A stretch of 64,000 nt of DNA from Brachypodium distachyon (lineage: Eukaryota; Streptophyta; Magnoliopsida; Poales; Poaceae), in assembly GCF_000005505.3 (NCBI RefSeq), contig NC_016131.3, positions 45,283,355 to 45,347,354 of the forward strand, read 5' to 3'. Below, piece after piece: positions 45,670-57,168 of the stretch. Made by a program: the position numbers and the translations under genes. Numbering within the stretch: the first letter of the stretch is position 1; each line of letters starts with the position of its first letter. The notes below the pieces were generated by a model that ran no database searches, was not told the DNA's origin, and saw only the letters and a program-made list of their open reading frames with translations.

Positions 45670-45757
45670 TCAACGATCAACTTCCCCCATAATGATATCT
45701 ATACTACCTAATATCGTCATGATATCAGCCAATTTCAAATTTTGACCAAGTTTATAT
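45670..45757 (-). pseudogene. ndhH: 3' end of ndhH (NUPT fragment)
   Basis: The reverse strand reads [20 protein letters not shown] then DR and a stop at 45670-45672, the C-terminus of plastid NdhH. The stop is one base before the ndhA ATG, the usual plastid spacing. The gene is cut off upstream at about 45757 where plastid homology ends. Confidence 0.85.
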
Positions 45758-46130
45758 AAAAAAACGTTTTAAACTTCAAATTATTTTTATAAATTTATCA
45801 TTATATATTTTGATAGTATACTTATTTGGTATTATTGATGTTGATATGTTTTACATAAACTACTTAGAACAAACATAAAACTTCTTATATTCACGAACAG
45901 AGGGAGGAAGTAACTGATATCGTAGATCTTAATAATTCTTTCTATAAACTTGATTAAATTTGAACAAACGTAAAACGGAGTATACAGGAACGGAAGGAAT
46001 ACCTTTTTGCACCGGTGAACAGATAGATTACTAGAAAAGAGATCAGCTGCCTGATTTTTTTCTTGTGTTGTTTCAGTCTTCTTTAGTAAACAGATTATTA
46101 CGAAGTGATTGATAATTCACAACGTAAATA
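45758..46130. other. AT-rich flank with Stowaway-like ends
   Basis: Contains GAACAGAGGGAGGAAGTA near 45894 and GGAACGGAAGGAATACC near 45987, both like right termini of Stowaway MITEs, but matching left ends are not clear. The plastid insertion and these MITE fragments meet around 45757. Confidence 0.4.
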
Positions 46131-46240
46131 CTCTCTTTGTTTCATAATTTTTGTCTCAAATTTGTCAAAAATGACTGTATCTATTTCTAAAAGGTGTTTA
46201 GATACATAATATTTCAACAAGAATTATGCAACAGAAGGAA
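46131..46240. mobile_element. Stowaway-like MITE
   Basis: CTCTCTTTGTTTCATAATTT and the reverse complement of the right end TTCCTTCTGTTGCATAATTC form imperfect inverted repeats with TA on both sides. About 110 bp; AT-rich interior containing CAAATTTGTCAAAAATGACTG. Confidence 0.7.
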
Positions 46241-47929
46241 TACCTTCGTGGACAACGAGCACCTTTTGCTGTAATACAAATTTTTACAAAACGACGATGG
46301 ATATTTTTTTCCCTTTTGCTTGCGCACAGGCGCCTGATTTTTTTTTAAAAAACCAGGCGATTTCTGCAACGTCAGATCTTGCTTTAAGATCGGTGGAAAA
46401 TTGCTGGGCTTTCTTTTGCGTTGGGCTGTTTTGTGTTGTCTCCTTCGGCAGAGCAGTTCCCTTGTCTTCGACTTCGTCGAGTTCTGGAAATGAGGGCAGC
46501 GCAGGGGCGCGGTTGAGGGGAGCAGTCCGGTTTGTGGCGGAGAGGCGAGTCGGCGGCGGATTTTGTCGCGAAGAGGACACGGCCCTCCTTCCGGTGGTGG
46601 AATCCTTCTCCGGCGCGCAGGGGCTGGGCGGCGGCGCGCGGGGCCCCTTCTGGCGGGCAGCGGCGCTCGGGGGCTGGGCGGCGGCGTGTGGGTGCCGGAG
46701 GCGCACGCGCTGATGTACGTCGGCGAGGAGGACGGGCCCGTAGAGGCGGGGCGGGTCAGTTTGCACCTGTGCTCGTCGGTGTCAGAGTTTCCTTCACTCC
46801 CTTCCGGTGAATGCTTACCCCATGTCCTGCTGTGGTTAGCTTTGTTTGCTCGAGATTTTGCCGCTGATTTTCGCTGATCTTGATGTGGCAAGGAGAATTC
46901 AGGAAGTGCAAGACTCTTCGGCATCTGCTTTGTGCTTTTGCGGTGAGTGCTTCGTTTGTACCCTCGCCGCAATGGGTGTTTTGGTTGCTGTAGTGACGTG
47001 GGTTGTACTCTTGTACTAGGTGCGATTGTGTGTTTTGAAGGCTGGGTTAGCTGCAGTAGTGTAAATTTCAGGGTTAGATTCATGTTTGATTAATCATTCA
47101 AATTGTACTGAGAGTTACCCTAACCTGGGTGTTATGATGTGGATCTGTCCATTTTGATGTGTGGTTAATGGCTAGGGTGGCTATTTTGCCACTAATCTCG
47201 CGATTTAGGGTGATTTTATGTATCAGGCTTAGCACCCGTTGTGTGTTCATTTAGGTTACCCTATATGTTGTATGTTCATCAGGAGTGTCAAAGTATTGGC
47301 CTATAGGCTGTGTGTTCATTTTAGGTTAAAATCTGTCCAATCTGGACTCCTTTTTCAATTTAAATTTGTACCCATCAGCACTGCTTCTTTGTGTACTGAT
47401 TTTAAATTAATTGCACTGCTCTTAAATATAAATTGCACCATCTGAAAGTACTGTAATTCTAGGGTCCATGAACTGCAATTATCCAATCCATGTTCTTTTG
47501 TTAGCTACTGAAATTTTTTAATCTGTCCAAACTGGACTTCCTTTTTTGATAACAATTTGTACACACTAGCGCATTCTTTGAATTCAAGTATAGCCTTTTC
47601 ATAACTGGCAAATGCACTGTCTAGTTCCAGTAGCACCTTAGTATACGTTCTGTTTTGTCTATTTGTCATTATCCCAATTGGTTCATCTTGTTTCAAAGAA
47701 TGTGACTCTTTTGATTTTTTTGGTTTCTCAGTTCTGTCACAGGTTCAATATTTTTTGATTCTGTCAAATTTAGTGAGTGCACCCCTTAAATCTGATGTGT
47801 ATATAGAACATAATTTTGGACTTCTTTCCTTTTCATTTGCTAAATGTGAGCAATTCCTTTATAGAACCTTATATCATAGCTAGACACTTTGTAATTTTTT
47901 GCTTTCCCTCCGTTGTTTTTGAATATGCA

Positions 47930-48404
47930 GCAACCAGTCCATGTGCAGCCTAAACAATGTGCGGGGAAAGAAAATTTGATGCAGTTTGCTAACAAGTCAT
48001 TGCTTGAACAGTCATCTATGCTGGTGGCCAGAGCTTGTCTGCCAACGAAAATAGTTGGCCTGGTTATTTTCTGTCTTATTACTAATATTAGTTAACTTTC
48101 TTACTTCCATCACAACTAATACCTTTCATTACAAATTTCTACATTTCGTTCCCTTTTTTTTTTGTTTTGCTAGACTATTCAGTCAACACCAAACTCACCT
48201 GTAGTTGTGAACTGTTGGCGAAGGTATTTTAAGTCGAAATGCAATACTCTTTCGGATCAATCTGAAATGGTTTACAATCATCAACTAAATTCTTTTAGTT
48301 CTGCTTTTGGGAGTGGTAGTTCATCTGGCACAAACCCAGTGTATACTCCAAAGAGGCATATCCAGCCCAGTTTCAAAAAGTTGTGTCCATACGAAAATAA
48401 CTAG
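47930..48404 (+). pseudogene. Two coding-like segments of an unrecognised gene
   Basis: After ATATGCAG, a segment from about 47930 reads QPVHVQPKQCAGKENLMQFA and onward to about 48050. After TTTGCTAG, a second from 48173 reads TIQSTPNSPVVVNCWRRYFK, passes FGSGSSSGTNPVYTPKRHIQ and stops at 48402-48404. Codon content looks protein-like and the flanks look like splice acceptors. Later pieces at about 48662-48770 (KRKGRVDFFVSIDFVGSLVW) and 48873-48980 (DQHKADLMYAVKKSFKLASS) may belong to the same broken gene. No family recognised. Confidence 0.3.
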
Positions 48405-50159
48405 ATGAAAAGTCTTGTGCAATTCTTTGAGGATAAGTACTACTCCGTACAATACAATTGTTTGGTTATCTCAAGATAAGTCTATCAAGTACTTCCTTTC
48501 TGTATTTTTCGTTTTTGCTACTTCCTTTTGTCCATATAATCTTTTGATATCATGTTTTTCTATCTAAACTTATTTAAATAATCATGAATTTTTTTCAGCC
48601 AAAGAGTTATTGATTATGATGGTGTAAGAATTATTGTTTTGTCACTCAGGATTCTTTTAAGCGCAAAGGAAGAGTAGACTTCTTTGTTTCAATCGATTTT
48701 GTTGGAAGCTTAGTTTGGATACTCCTCCATTCAGGTCGAAGAAAACTTTCCTTTTCAGCACAGTTCATGTAAGTCCTTCTTCTTAAATTATTGTTCTTTC
48801 TTTTTCTCATCTCTGATGTGAGTCTTAAGGGTTTTGTGCTCGTGTGCCTTTGACTCTTACAAATACAGAATTATTTATTAGAGAAATGGAGTAATGACCA
48901 ACACAAGGCTGATTTAATGTATGCCGTTAAAAAATCTTTCAAGCTTGCTTCATCACACATTCCGAAGTCTGGAATTGTCAGTTTTTTATTAAGTCCTTTT
49001 TCTGTTCTTGTTTCTACATCTTTCTTCGAATATGGATTTTGTTTCCTTTGTATACAAGTTTTTATTCCATTCCTTAAAAAGAATCATTGATTTTTATCAC
49101 AGTTGCAAAAACTTGTTTTTTGCACCCTCTTGTAGCTGTAATTGCACGCTCCCTGCAGGGTGCAATTACAGCGTGGCGTTATTCGCAAAAAATAATAATT
49201 ATTGTGGGTTTATATACACCTTTCACAATTGTAGTTGCACACACTTTCTAATTGCAATTCCAGGAAGATGTTAGTGCAAGAAAGCTTGCTTCTCCTGTAA
49301 TTGTACTTTTGCAATTGTGAGTTTTTTTACTGTTGTACTGAGTTTTAATTGCAGCCACATTTAGACTATTGTTGCAATTCAGTGGGGTCAAGTGTGCAAT
49401 TGCAAATTTTGTTTTATGGCATCACTTGTAATTCCACTTCTCTACCATTTGTTTTATGGCTCATGGTGCTTAATCAGTGGAAGCTTTTTGTTTTTTCCGG
49501 TTAAGACTTTTTTTGTTGCACTGTTGGTCCTATATAATTGCATAGATTAAAAATTGCGCGATTTTTCTATAACGCAGGCGCAATTTCTGGAGATTTCTCT
49601 TTCCAAGTATTTTGTCTTTTCCAAGTTTTCTGCACCCCTGGCAGCTCTTATCCTTTTTGCTACCCGCACAGGTGCCTGCTTTTTGTCTGCAATTTTTCTA
49701 TAATGCAGGCGCAATTTTTGGGGATGCATCCATTAAGAGTCGTGTCGATTTTCCTGGTAGTTTTTTTTTCTTTTTTCCTCTGACCGCTCACTCGCGAGAC
49801 CTCGCACCTTCTTCTGGCATCTCTCCATTTTGCCGGCCGGAGTGCTCTAGAGGACGACGCAGGGCTTCTGCTCGTCGCACGCTCCATGGATGCTGCAGAC
49901 GAGCGAGGCGCGCTGGCCCACGTGGAGACAGGGGCGGCACCGGGGATCGTCTCCGGCTCGTTCCCGCGGCCACCGGTGTGCGCCTCTTCTCTGATCTGCA
50001 AGCTCTAGCGGGGAACCTCCTCAGCGGCGACAATTTCTGGGCAGCAAGTTTATCGCCATATTGTAAAACCAGTTTCGCCTAATTTAACAAAATGTCCTTT
50101 TTGTCGAATGTCACTCTTGCAGTTGCAATTACGTCTCAGGAGCGAGTTTTCTGTTTCTT

Positions 50160-50765
50160 TGGGCACTTTTGAAATCGCACTGCTTGTAAATGAAATTGCA
50201 CCCATTGCGGTACTGCAATCCTAGTGTTCTGAAATTGCAATTTGAATTCACTGTGTTCATATGAAACTAAACATTTTTGTTGTCTCATATGAAGTGCCAA
50301 ACTGTAGCGCAACTTACTTCTTGTCTAAGTGCAATGGCACTATTTAGTTTCAGTTATTGCAATGTTTTCTGTCACAGCTAGGGGGTTTTATATGCCCTAA
50401 TTTGGACATTTTGTTATCTTCTTTTGATGCACTACCAAAACAGTAGTGCAATTTACATTTTGTATGCAATTGCACTTTGTACTCTCAGTATTTGCGATTT
50501 TCCTGTCGCAAGGAGGTCTTTGTATATGCCTTAACTTTAACATTTTGTTCTCTACTAATTCTGATGCTCTGCCAAACAACAATGCAAATTATATTACGGC
50601 CTAGCGCACTTGCACTCTTGATTTCCATTAATCGCAATTGCAATTTTTCTGTCCCAACATTGCAGAACTGCCAAAACTGTAGTGCAGCTTACATGCTGTC
50701 TAAGTGCAATTGCATTGTTTACTTTTATTAATTGCAATCCAATTTTTCTGTCACAGGTACAGTAG
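50160..50765. repeat. Degenerate repeats rich in TGCAATTGCA
   Basis: At least four related blocks begin with AACTGTAGTGCAA-like or AACAATGCAA-like sequence and end with TTTTTCTGTC(A/C)CA: near 50300, 50440, 50575 and 50672. Spacing is about 100-140 bp and similarity is partial. Non-coding. Confidence 0.55.
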
Positions 50766-51393
50766 TGCAGGTAGCTGCTCGTCGTTTCGTTGGATTTGGG
50801 GATTTATGTGGCTGCGTTCGGCTAGCCACTGCAAGGTACTGTGTTCGTGGATTCCGTCCTGTTTGTTTTGCGGGTGAGTTCGATCTGTTCTCGTGGTGGT
50901 TCTGGCTGCGGCTGTCGGTGGTGGCCGCCTGGTTCGTCAATCTGGATGGTGTTCCGGCTGTGGATCGGTGTGGCGTTGTCGTGGTTTGGGTAGCGATTGG
51001 TTCGCAGGTGAGCTAGCATCGCAGGTATGTGTTTGTTTTCTTCTGTGATTTTTGTTGGCTGTAGGCGATTTGGTGTGGCTTCTATAATTCGTTTGGTGTG
51101 CAGATCGTCACACCGTCCCGACGGAATTTTGCGCCTTGCTGCTTCATTGCTAATTATGCTTACCTTCTGCAGGTTTGATTCGATTATGTTGTTGTTATTG
51201 CCTATTTGCGAGTCTCGGATTTGGTGGTAGTTCTACATTACCTTGAAAAAGCTTTTGCATATGCTATTGATGTGGACCACATGTATTGTTTTTCAAGAAA
51301 ATAGACTAGAAAAATGCTTCTCAATCCTTTTCTGGAACACTTAAGACTTAAGAGGATTTCTAGGTTGGGATTAATAATAAAATAACTGAATAT

Positions 51394-51619
51394 TGAGGCC
51401 CTGTTTGGTTGGGCTTAAAACTGCTTTCTGACTTTTGGCTTATAAGCCACAAAAGCACCAAATTAGGTGCTTTCGGCTTTGGCTTTTGACATTTGACTTG
51501 ATATTGTTAGATGATGGTATAAGCAAAAAGCCAAAGTCAAAAGCAACTATTTAGGTGCTTTTGTGGCTTATAAGCCAAAAGTCAAAAAGCAGTTTTAAGC
51601 CCAACCAAACAGGGCCTCA
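51394..51619. mobile_element. Foldback MITE
   Basis: The ends TGAGGCCCTGTTTGGTTGGG and the reverse complement of the right end are almost identical, and the complementarity continues inward (CTTAAAACTGCTTT, GGCTTATAAGCCACAAAAGC) so the whole 226 bp can fold into one hairpin. Typical of small grass MITEs with GGCCCTGTTTGG ends. The target duplication is not obvious. Confidence 0.8.
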
Positions 51620-52752
51620 GATGATGTTCTATTGCTTGCAGCAAGCTCATTGTTTCTTTTCTGATTATAGTTTATCGTTCTGTTCACATAATTATAATGT
51701 CGATGTGTTCTGGTTCTCTTAAACTGAGTACTAAGCAAACTTCACTATGGTTTAATTGGACCATATATTCTTTGATCTTTTTGGTGAGAAGGTCTCAACA
51801 TACTATGTTTAGACAAACCATCGTGTATCAACAAATATACAAAGATGACTATGGACATGCAAATGATATTCACATTTGGCCCCTGAATGAGGAGAGAGCT
51901 ATGGAAGCTGCTGCAGATCTTGTGTAGGCTTTGTCTAATTATTTTCTGTCATTAAACTTGGAGTTCAACCTCTTCTTCTTTTTTCTGCATTTAAGTTCAT
52001 GGACCAGGAATTATTGTACCAATTTTCGAAGAAGAAACATTCTTTCAGAGATGCTCCCAGATCTGCTTCTGTAGCTGTGAGAATGTTGTCTTGCACCTGA
52101 ATCAATTGTTTCTGCCTTGGACAACAACATTGGCTGATACGGTGATTGATGTCAACAGGTTTGTATACCGTCTATAATTGGAATCAGTGCAAAATCTTGG
52201 CAATGATTGTATGCATGGGAAGTTTACACATGGATGATCAGTTAAACTACTGTATTTGATTGTAAAAATCTTCCCAACGGTTGTATGCATGGGAATTTTT
52301 CTTTGTGTGTTCCTTGAGACAGAACCTGAAGGGCTTTGTGAAACTGAACACCTGAAGTATCTAAGACCCCATCTATGAAATGATATGCTGCTGCAGTGTA
52401 AATTTTGCTATGTGGCTGTTTAATTATCTTATCAGTGATTATCTTATGCATTTTGATTCTCTTTTTGCGGAGATTTCTGTACATTTGATTTCTGCTTTGG
52501 CTGGTTTTATTTTGGTTCTCTTGTTCCATGAAGGAATTGGAGTTTGAATTTTTTTTGTCTGCACAAAGAGAACAGGTCTGCACAGCTAAAACCATAAACC
52601 ATAAAGCACAAGTATTTTTGTTCTATGTTATCGGCGTTGTAGTTTGAATTTGTGTTATGTTGGTGCCAAAGCTAGCACTCTGCTGATTGTTTTGCCAACC
52701 GGCCGGCTCAAAGTTTAGTTGACTGTTTTTGGCAAAAAAAAAAAAACAGGCG

Positions 52753-52836
52753 CCTCATTTAAGGTGAAATACCAGGCGCCTGTTTAGGAGCCACAAAGCA
52801 GGCGCCTGTTTTCAGTTCTCAAAACAGGCGACTGTC
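52753..52836. repeat. Cluster of CAGGCGCCTG palindromes
   Basis: Four sites in under 90 bp: CAGGCGCCTC, CAGGCGCCTG, CAGGCGCCTG and CAGGCGACTG, separated by 17-25 bp of unrelated sequence. The same 10-mer or close variants occur at 46327, about 49576, 49670 and 49707. Confidence 0.8.
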
Positions 52837-53140
52837 TAACCCCCTATTTTTTAGCTTGCATATGCACAAACGACCAGCTGGCTGGCATCTCCTCGTAGCA
52901 CGGAGAAACCCGCCTTCAAACGCGCGCGGCCACCGTTTCCGAGCACACCTAGTGCGTGGATTCGTTGCTAGCTTCCACGCTCTTGTTGAGCACAACCGTT
53001 TCAAAACGAACCCTCGGATTTCGCCAAGACTTCATTTCGTCTCGCCTCCTCCGGCGCCCGGCAGGCACTGCTTCCCTGATCCTCTTGGCTAGGGCCTAGG
53101 GCAACGGAAACCTCGGGCGCGGGCATCCTTCGTGGCTAAG

Positions 53141-53926
53141 ATGGTAGGCCGCGCGTCCAGCCGCCGATTGACGGAAGGGGAGCAGAGTACTGCCGCGCCT
53201 CGTGAGACCGCCACGGAACCGGCCACGGGCCTCCGGAAGATCGTCGCGATCCGGCAGATGCTCCGTCGCTGGCAATCCGCAGGCACCACCGCCGCCAGAG
53301 CATCGTCCAACAACGCCAGCAGGACCAGCGGCGCGCCTGCCTGCGCCTCGGATCATCAGCACCAAATAAGCCGCGGCAAGAAGAAGCCGGCGCCGGAGGG
53401 GAATCGCGCGTACCGGCGGCTGCTGGAGTCGGCGGCGGCGGGGGAGGAGGAGCCGGTGACCCCGGGCGCGCCCGCGGGGGTGCCGCGCGGGTGCCTGGCG
53501 GTGTACGTCGTGGGCGGCGCGGACTCCGCGGAGCCGGAGCGGAGGCGGTTCGTGGTGCCCACGGCGTGCCTGGACACGCCGGCGTTCAGACAGCTGCTGG
53601 AGAAGGCAGAGGAGGAGTTCGGGTTCTGCTACGCCGGGGGCGCGCTCACCATACCCTGCGGCTGCGACGCTGAGGCTTTCGAGCACGTCCTCGTCGTCAT
53701 GGACCGCCGCCGGAAGGGCCTCGTCGACGACGGTACGCGTTCGGCGCGCAGGAATTGGGACGGGAATGTGTTGGGACATCCAGCCCAACCCAGCCCAGCG
53801 TTTGTTTCGGCCCAGATAAGATAAGCCCGTGGTTTTTCATCCTTTGTTGGTTTGATTTGTTTTGCAGATGGGAACCCCACGGAGGCAGCAGGCGAAAATG
53901 GCGAATCATCGGGGAAACGAGAGTGA
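53141..53926 (+). CDS. SAUR-family auxin-responsive protein
   Basis: Small auxin-up RNA family protein; family members regulate cell expansion, in part by inhibiting PP2C-D phosphatases. Two exons, 53141-53732 and 53868-53926, with a GT-AG intron, give 216 residues. The first ATG in frame is 53141 (MVGRASSRRL); the frame extends upstream only without ATG. The SAUR domain occupies about residues 112-185: GVPRGCLAVYVVGG, RRRFVVPTACLDTPAFRQLL, EEEFGFCYAGGALTIPCGCD, FEHVL. The N-terminus is unusually long and includes the basic stretch LRKIVAIRQMLRRWQS common to the long SAUR subgroup. The short exon 2 adds an acidic/Gly tail ending in GKRE. An intron is uncommon among SAUR genes. Confidence 0.92.
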
Positions 53927-56900
53927 GCTCTGACAGGATCGACGTGAACCACGGGATTGGAGCGAGCAACGTCGATATTGTGAAGCGGATTTTCTTTTTC
54001 TCTTCTTCTTTTGTTCCACGTGCGCAATTGTGCATGTTAGCTATCGTGATTCCCGGCCGTTGTCAGGGTTTCTGCAAGGTCGATTTTCACGCGCCTTTCT
54101 TCTCCGCGGGAATTTTGTTGCTGTCCGACCGTGAAAATCGCGATGCTTATTGTAGCGTCCGGACACACCCGACTGGAATAGAACCACATTTTTACTCGTG
54201 AGAATCAGTAACGTTTTACGGACGTTTTGATGTAGTAGGAGCGAATGATGAGAGGGCGGTTTGGTCGGTGCACGTCGCATGAAAAAAAAAGCCAGATAGG
54301 ACAATCTGCCCCCTCTGCTCCGAGGCGCGGCGCGGCGGCGCGAGAAGATGCCACCTCGCCACGCCGGCGACCCTCTGTTCCGTGGCGAGCAGAGCTCCGG
54401 GGCACGCAGGTTCCGTCCTATTGCGAATTATTTCCCTCGCTCCGTCCCATCGCCTTGCGGGCTCCCACTGTACGTTTTTCCTGTGTTCCTTTGATCCTCT
54501 CTGCCGAAAACGTGAAGTGGTGGGACCTTTTTGTATTGATTTCAACCTCAGCCGTTCGATTACATATGGACGTCCGATTGAAGGGGTAGAGGCTCGCGGT
54601 GACGTGCCAGGTGCTTTGGTGAAGTTGCTAATATTTCGTCTCGAATTACTATATATTTTCATTAAACTTTAAATCAGAAACGATATCCATCCAAGGGGAG
54701 GAACCGAAATAAATTAGACGACGGATACATCAAAACCGTCTTGCTAATATTTCGTTTCGAAATTTTCACTAGATTTCAGTTTCCAAACGTCACACCGGCT
54801 AAAAGTTGCTCTCGGAACAGTGTATTCTAGCTGTTGCACTGTGCACACACTCAAGAGTCAAGACTAGACCAGAAGCGTTTCACTCCACTCTCGATAAAAG
54901 AAAAGAAAAAACGGTTCCCGAAGCGACACCACGCGACACGCTCTTGAACGTTGTTCTCGTGTTTAACATCGAAGGCCCGGCCAAAAGGGAACAAGCAAAG
55001 CAAAGAAGTGACGCATCGGAGCTGTTGACCGGTGGGTACGTACGTAGTCGCGTCGAGCGCTCCCCGTCGTACGATCGAAGGATCTTGTTCCGAAGCAGGC
55101 GAAGCTGTTCCAACTCGCGACGCGCGCACATGCACACTGCATGGGCAAGCTAGCGAGCGAACTGAACACCCGTGAAACCCAACCACCAGCAAAGCCAGCG
55201 CAGTCGGGCCACGTTCGTGCTAATCAATCAAGTCCATCACGCGTTCGGTTTACTACAGCAAATCGGTCGACGGTTCTGTCTCTTCGGGTCGGGCTCTGGT
55301 TTTGCGCCAACGTGTGAGTTGAAAACATGCCACGGGCCGCTGGTGACGGCTTGCAGTGTCAGGCTCAGGTGCCGGCCGGGCCGAGCGCGCTCATGTCGCA
55401 CGTGTCGTCAGGCGAGCTTAATTACCTCCGGCGACAACAAACTGAACCTAAGAAATAAGCGATGCCAGGAATATTACCAGGGCAAGAGATATTCTACGTG
55501 CACAACTTTCAAACGCCCTCGGCCGAGCATTCCGTTATTAGGGGACGGCGGTGGCAGGCTCCCCGGCCCGTAGGAGAGGCCGTAGCCAACATTCCAACAA
55601 GATCGATCGCCCTACCAGAATAGAATAGCTAGCACACTTCAAAAATTCCTCGGTCGTTCTTAAAGTTGTCAGCTTGTGCTCACTTTCCTTGCCCCACGGA
55701 TAACAAAGCCTGCATGTGATGCATGCATGCCACTGCGCCGGCCGGCCCATAACGGTATCACGTTCCACAAAATACACAAGAGTTAACTCCCGCACGACGC
55801 GTCCACGTTCCGACGGCACGACGATCACGACTTGCATGCGACTTCCATCGTGGCCGCGCGTCGTCCGTTGCCCTCTGCCCCCCGGCCTCCGGCTCGAGAT
55901 CTCCATCCCCAGCCCGGAGGAGCCCTCCCGCCGCGGGCTTCTTCCTGCCACGCGCGAGTCTATCCGCTACGGACATATTCTTCAGGGTGGGGTCCTGTTA
56001 ATTAGTCCTGTCGTTGTCAACCGTTGCCAATTGGCGCCACTACTTGCGACCTACCGGCCGGCGCGGTTAGCTGTTGGAACGCCTGGCATGCAACTCCATG
56101 CATACCAACATCTGCCGCGCCGCCCGCATGTCTCAAAGGCACATGCGCGGTCCGTCGACAGCTGATCCAGACTACTACCCAAGTCTTGACTCTGCTCGCT
56201 TCAGATAATCACGGAAGATGATTAATTGGGAGCGAGAGGAAAAGGGAGATATTTATATATCCGGATGACATCGATCTTGGAAATGTTCACACACGGATCG
56301 CGGATTATCTTCGATCTGGCCGGTTGGATTGGTCGATTTGCTAATCGATCGGATGTGTTAATTAAAGGCAACGAACGGCAAAGAAATATCCAGCGTACCG
56401 GGGCCGGGGATATATACGTGAAGTCGTTAATGTTGTTGATGATGAATTGATGGTCGAATATTTCAGGAGATTGGCCGGCGATCGCAAAACAATATCTCCT
56501 CTCTGAATTGTCTGCGCAGTCTTTTTCCTGTCCCATTCGGCCGTTGCCGTGTATCACGTGAAACAAAAAAAGAGGAAGGTATTGACTGAATTGAGTCACA
56601 AGCCTGCCCCTCTGTGATCTCTTTACGTCGTCGCCGAACTGAAGGTAGTACCGCAGGGTTCCAAATTCGGAAAACAGGAAATTTACGGACCTTAGATTTT
56701 TTTTTTTGAAAATTTCAGAAATCATTTCGGTACTGTTTTGAGCAAATTTCATTGATTTTTTTTACCATGTCTGAATTTAATTCGTTTAATTCTAGCCCGA
56801 AATTTTGAGCTGAAATTTCGGTACTACCGATAGCTTCGGAAATTTTGTCGAACTTGGAAACCTTGAAGTACAAAAAAGTCACAATAGCCTGTACCACAAG

Positions 56901-57044
56901 TGATTTTCGCCGAATTAGTGCGAGAGGGAAACGTGTTAAGAAACACAACCCCAACGCATACAAACAAACGATTTTTTTTTTCAAAAAGAACTACTCTTGC
57001 GGAAGGAAAGCTCAAAGGTGTTCCGCGTCCTCCGAGGCCCACGA
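53927..57044. other. Intergenic, no gene recognised
   Basis: SAUR 3' region, then mixed-composition DNA. The frames at 54216-54662, 55172-55573 and 55716-56165 lack domains. Around 56700-56990 an AT-rich piece with repeated GAAATTTCGG words resembles degraded repeat DNA. Confidence 0.45.
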
Positions 57045-57053
57045 CGAAGCCCG

Positions 57054-57157
57054 AGCCTTGATCTTAGCCATATGACGACGGCTGACATAGATAACTCGTT
57101 GCTGAAGACTGGCATTGCGCTTGATCCAAAGTTGCTAGGAGACTTGGATCGATGCCA
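57054..57157. repeat. Left copy of a ~100-bp direct repeat flanking a CACTA element
   Basis: CCTTGATCTTAGCCATATGA through AAGTTGCTAGGAGAC recurs with about five substitutions at 59353-59451. This copy ends 11 bp before the CACTA insertion point. Confidence 0.85.
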
Positions 57158-57168
57158 AACCTTGCGAG

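Larger units (their letters stand above)
42760..45757 (-). other. Nuclear insertion of plastid DNA (NUPT), ndhH-ndhA-ndhI segment
   Basis: About 3 kb of AT-rich DNA carries, in plastid order on the minus strand, the last codons of ndhH, ndhA with its group II intron, and ndhI plus its downstream spacer. Nuclear gene NOG1 lies on one side and nuclear MITE DNA on the other, so this is an insertion of chloroplast sequence. Compared with grass plastid proteins as I remember them there are scattered amino-acid changes and a frameshift in ndhI, so it is not recent. Boundaries are approximate (±30 bp). Confidence 0.93.
46300..52860 (+). other. Island of coding-like fragments and CAGGCGCCTG-bearing repeats, unclassified
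   Basis: The interval starts with a CAGGCGCCTG palindrome followed by a T/A run (46327) and ends with a cluster of the same palindrome (52747-52834). In between are a GC-rich block (about 46480-46770), splice-site-like junctions around coding-like segments, and long stretches full of TTGCAATTGC-type motifs in loosely repeated blocks (50160-50760). Another GC-rich block lies at 49780-50010. The shared palindromes suggest one composite repeat element or a captured-gene transposon, but I cannot identify transposase, LTRs or a target duplication. It may equally be a non-coding transcript locus. Confidence 0.35.

Noticed and set aside
46297..46877. Gly/Arg-rich plus-strand frames at the left of the 46-53 kb island
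   Set aside because: Three overlapping GC-rich frames with internal GGGGCTGGGCGGCGGCG repeats; no conserved domain to support a coding call.
53132..53140. SAUR start at 53132
   Set aside because: The codon there is GTG; the first in-frame ATG is at 53141.
53096..53788. 230-residue frame antisense to the SAUR gene
   Set aside because: Shadow of high third-position GC on the coding strand; Arg/Pro-rich with no domain.
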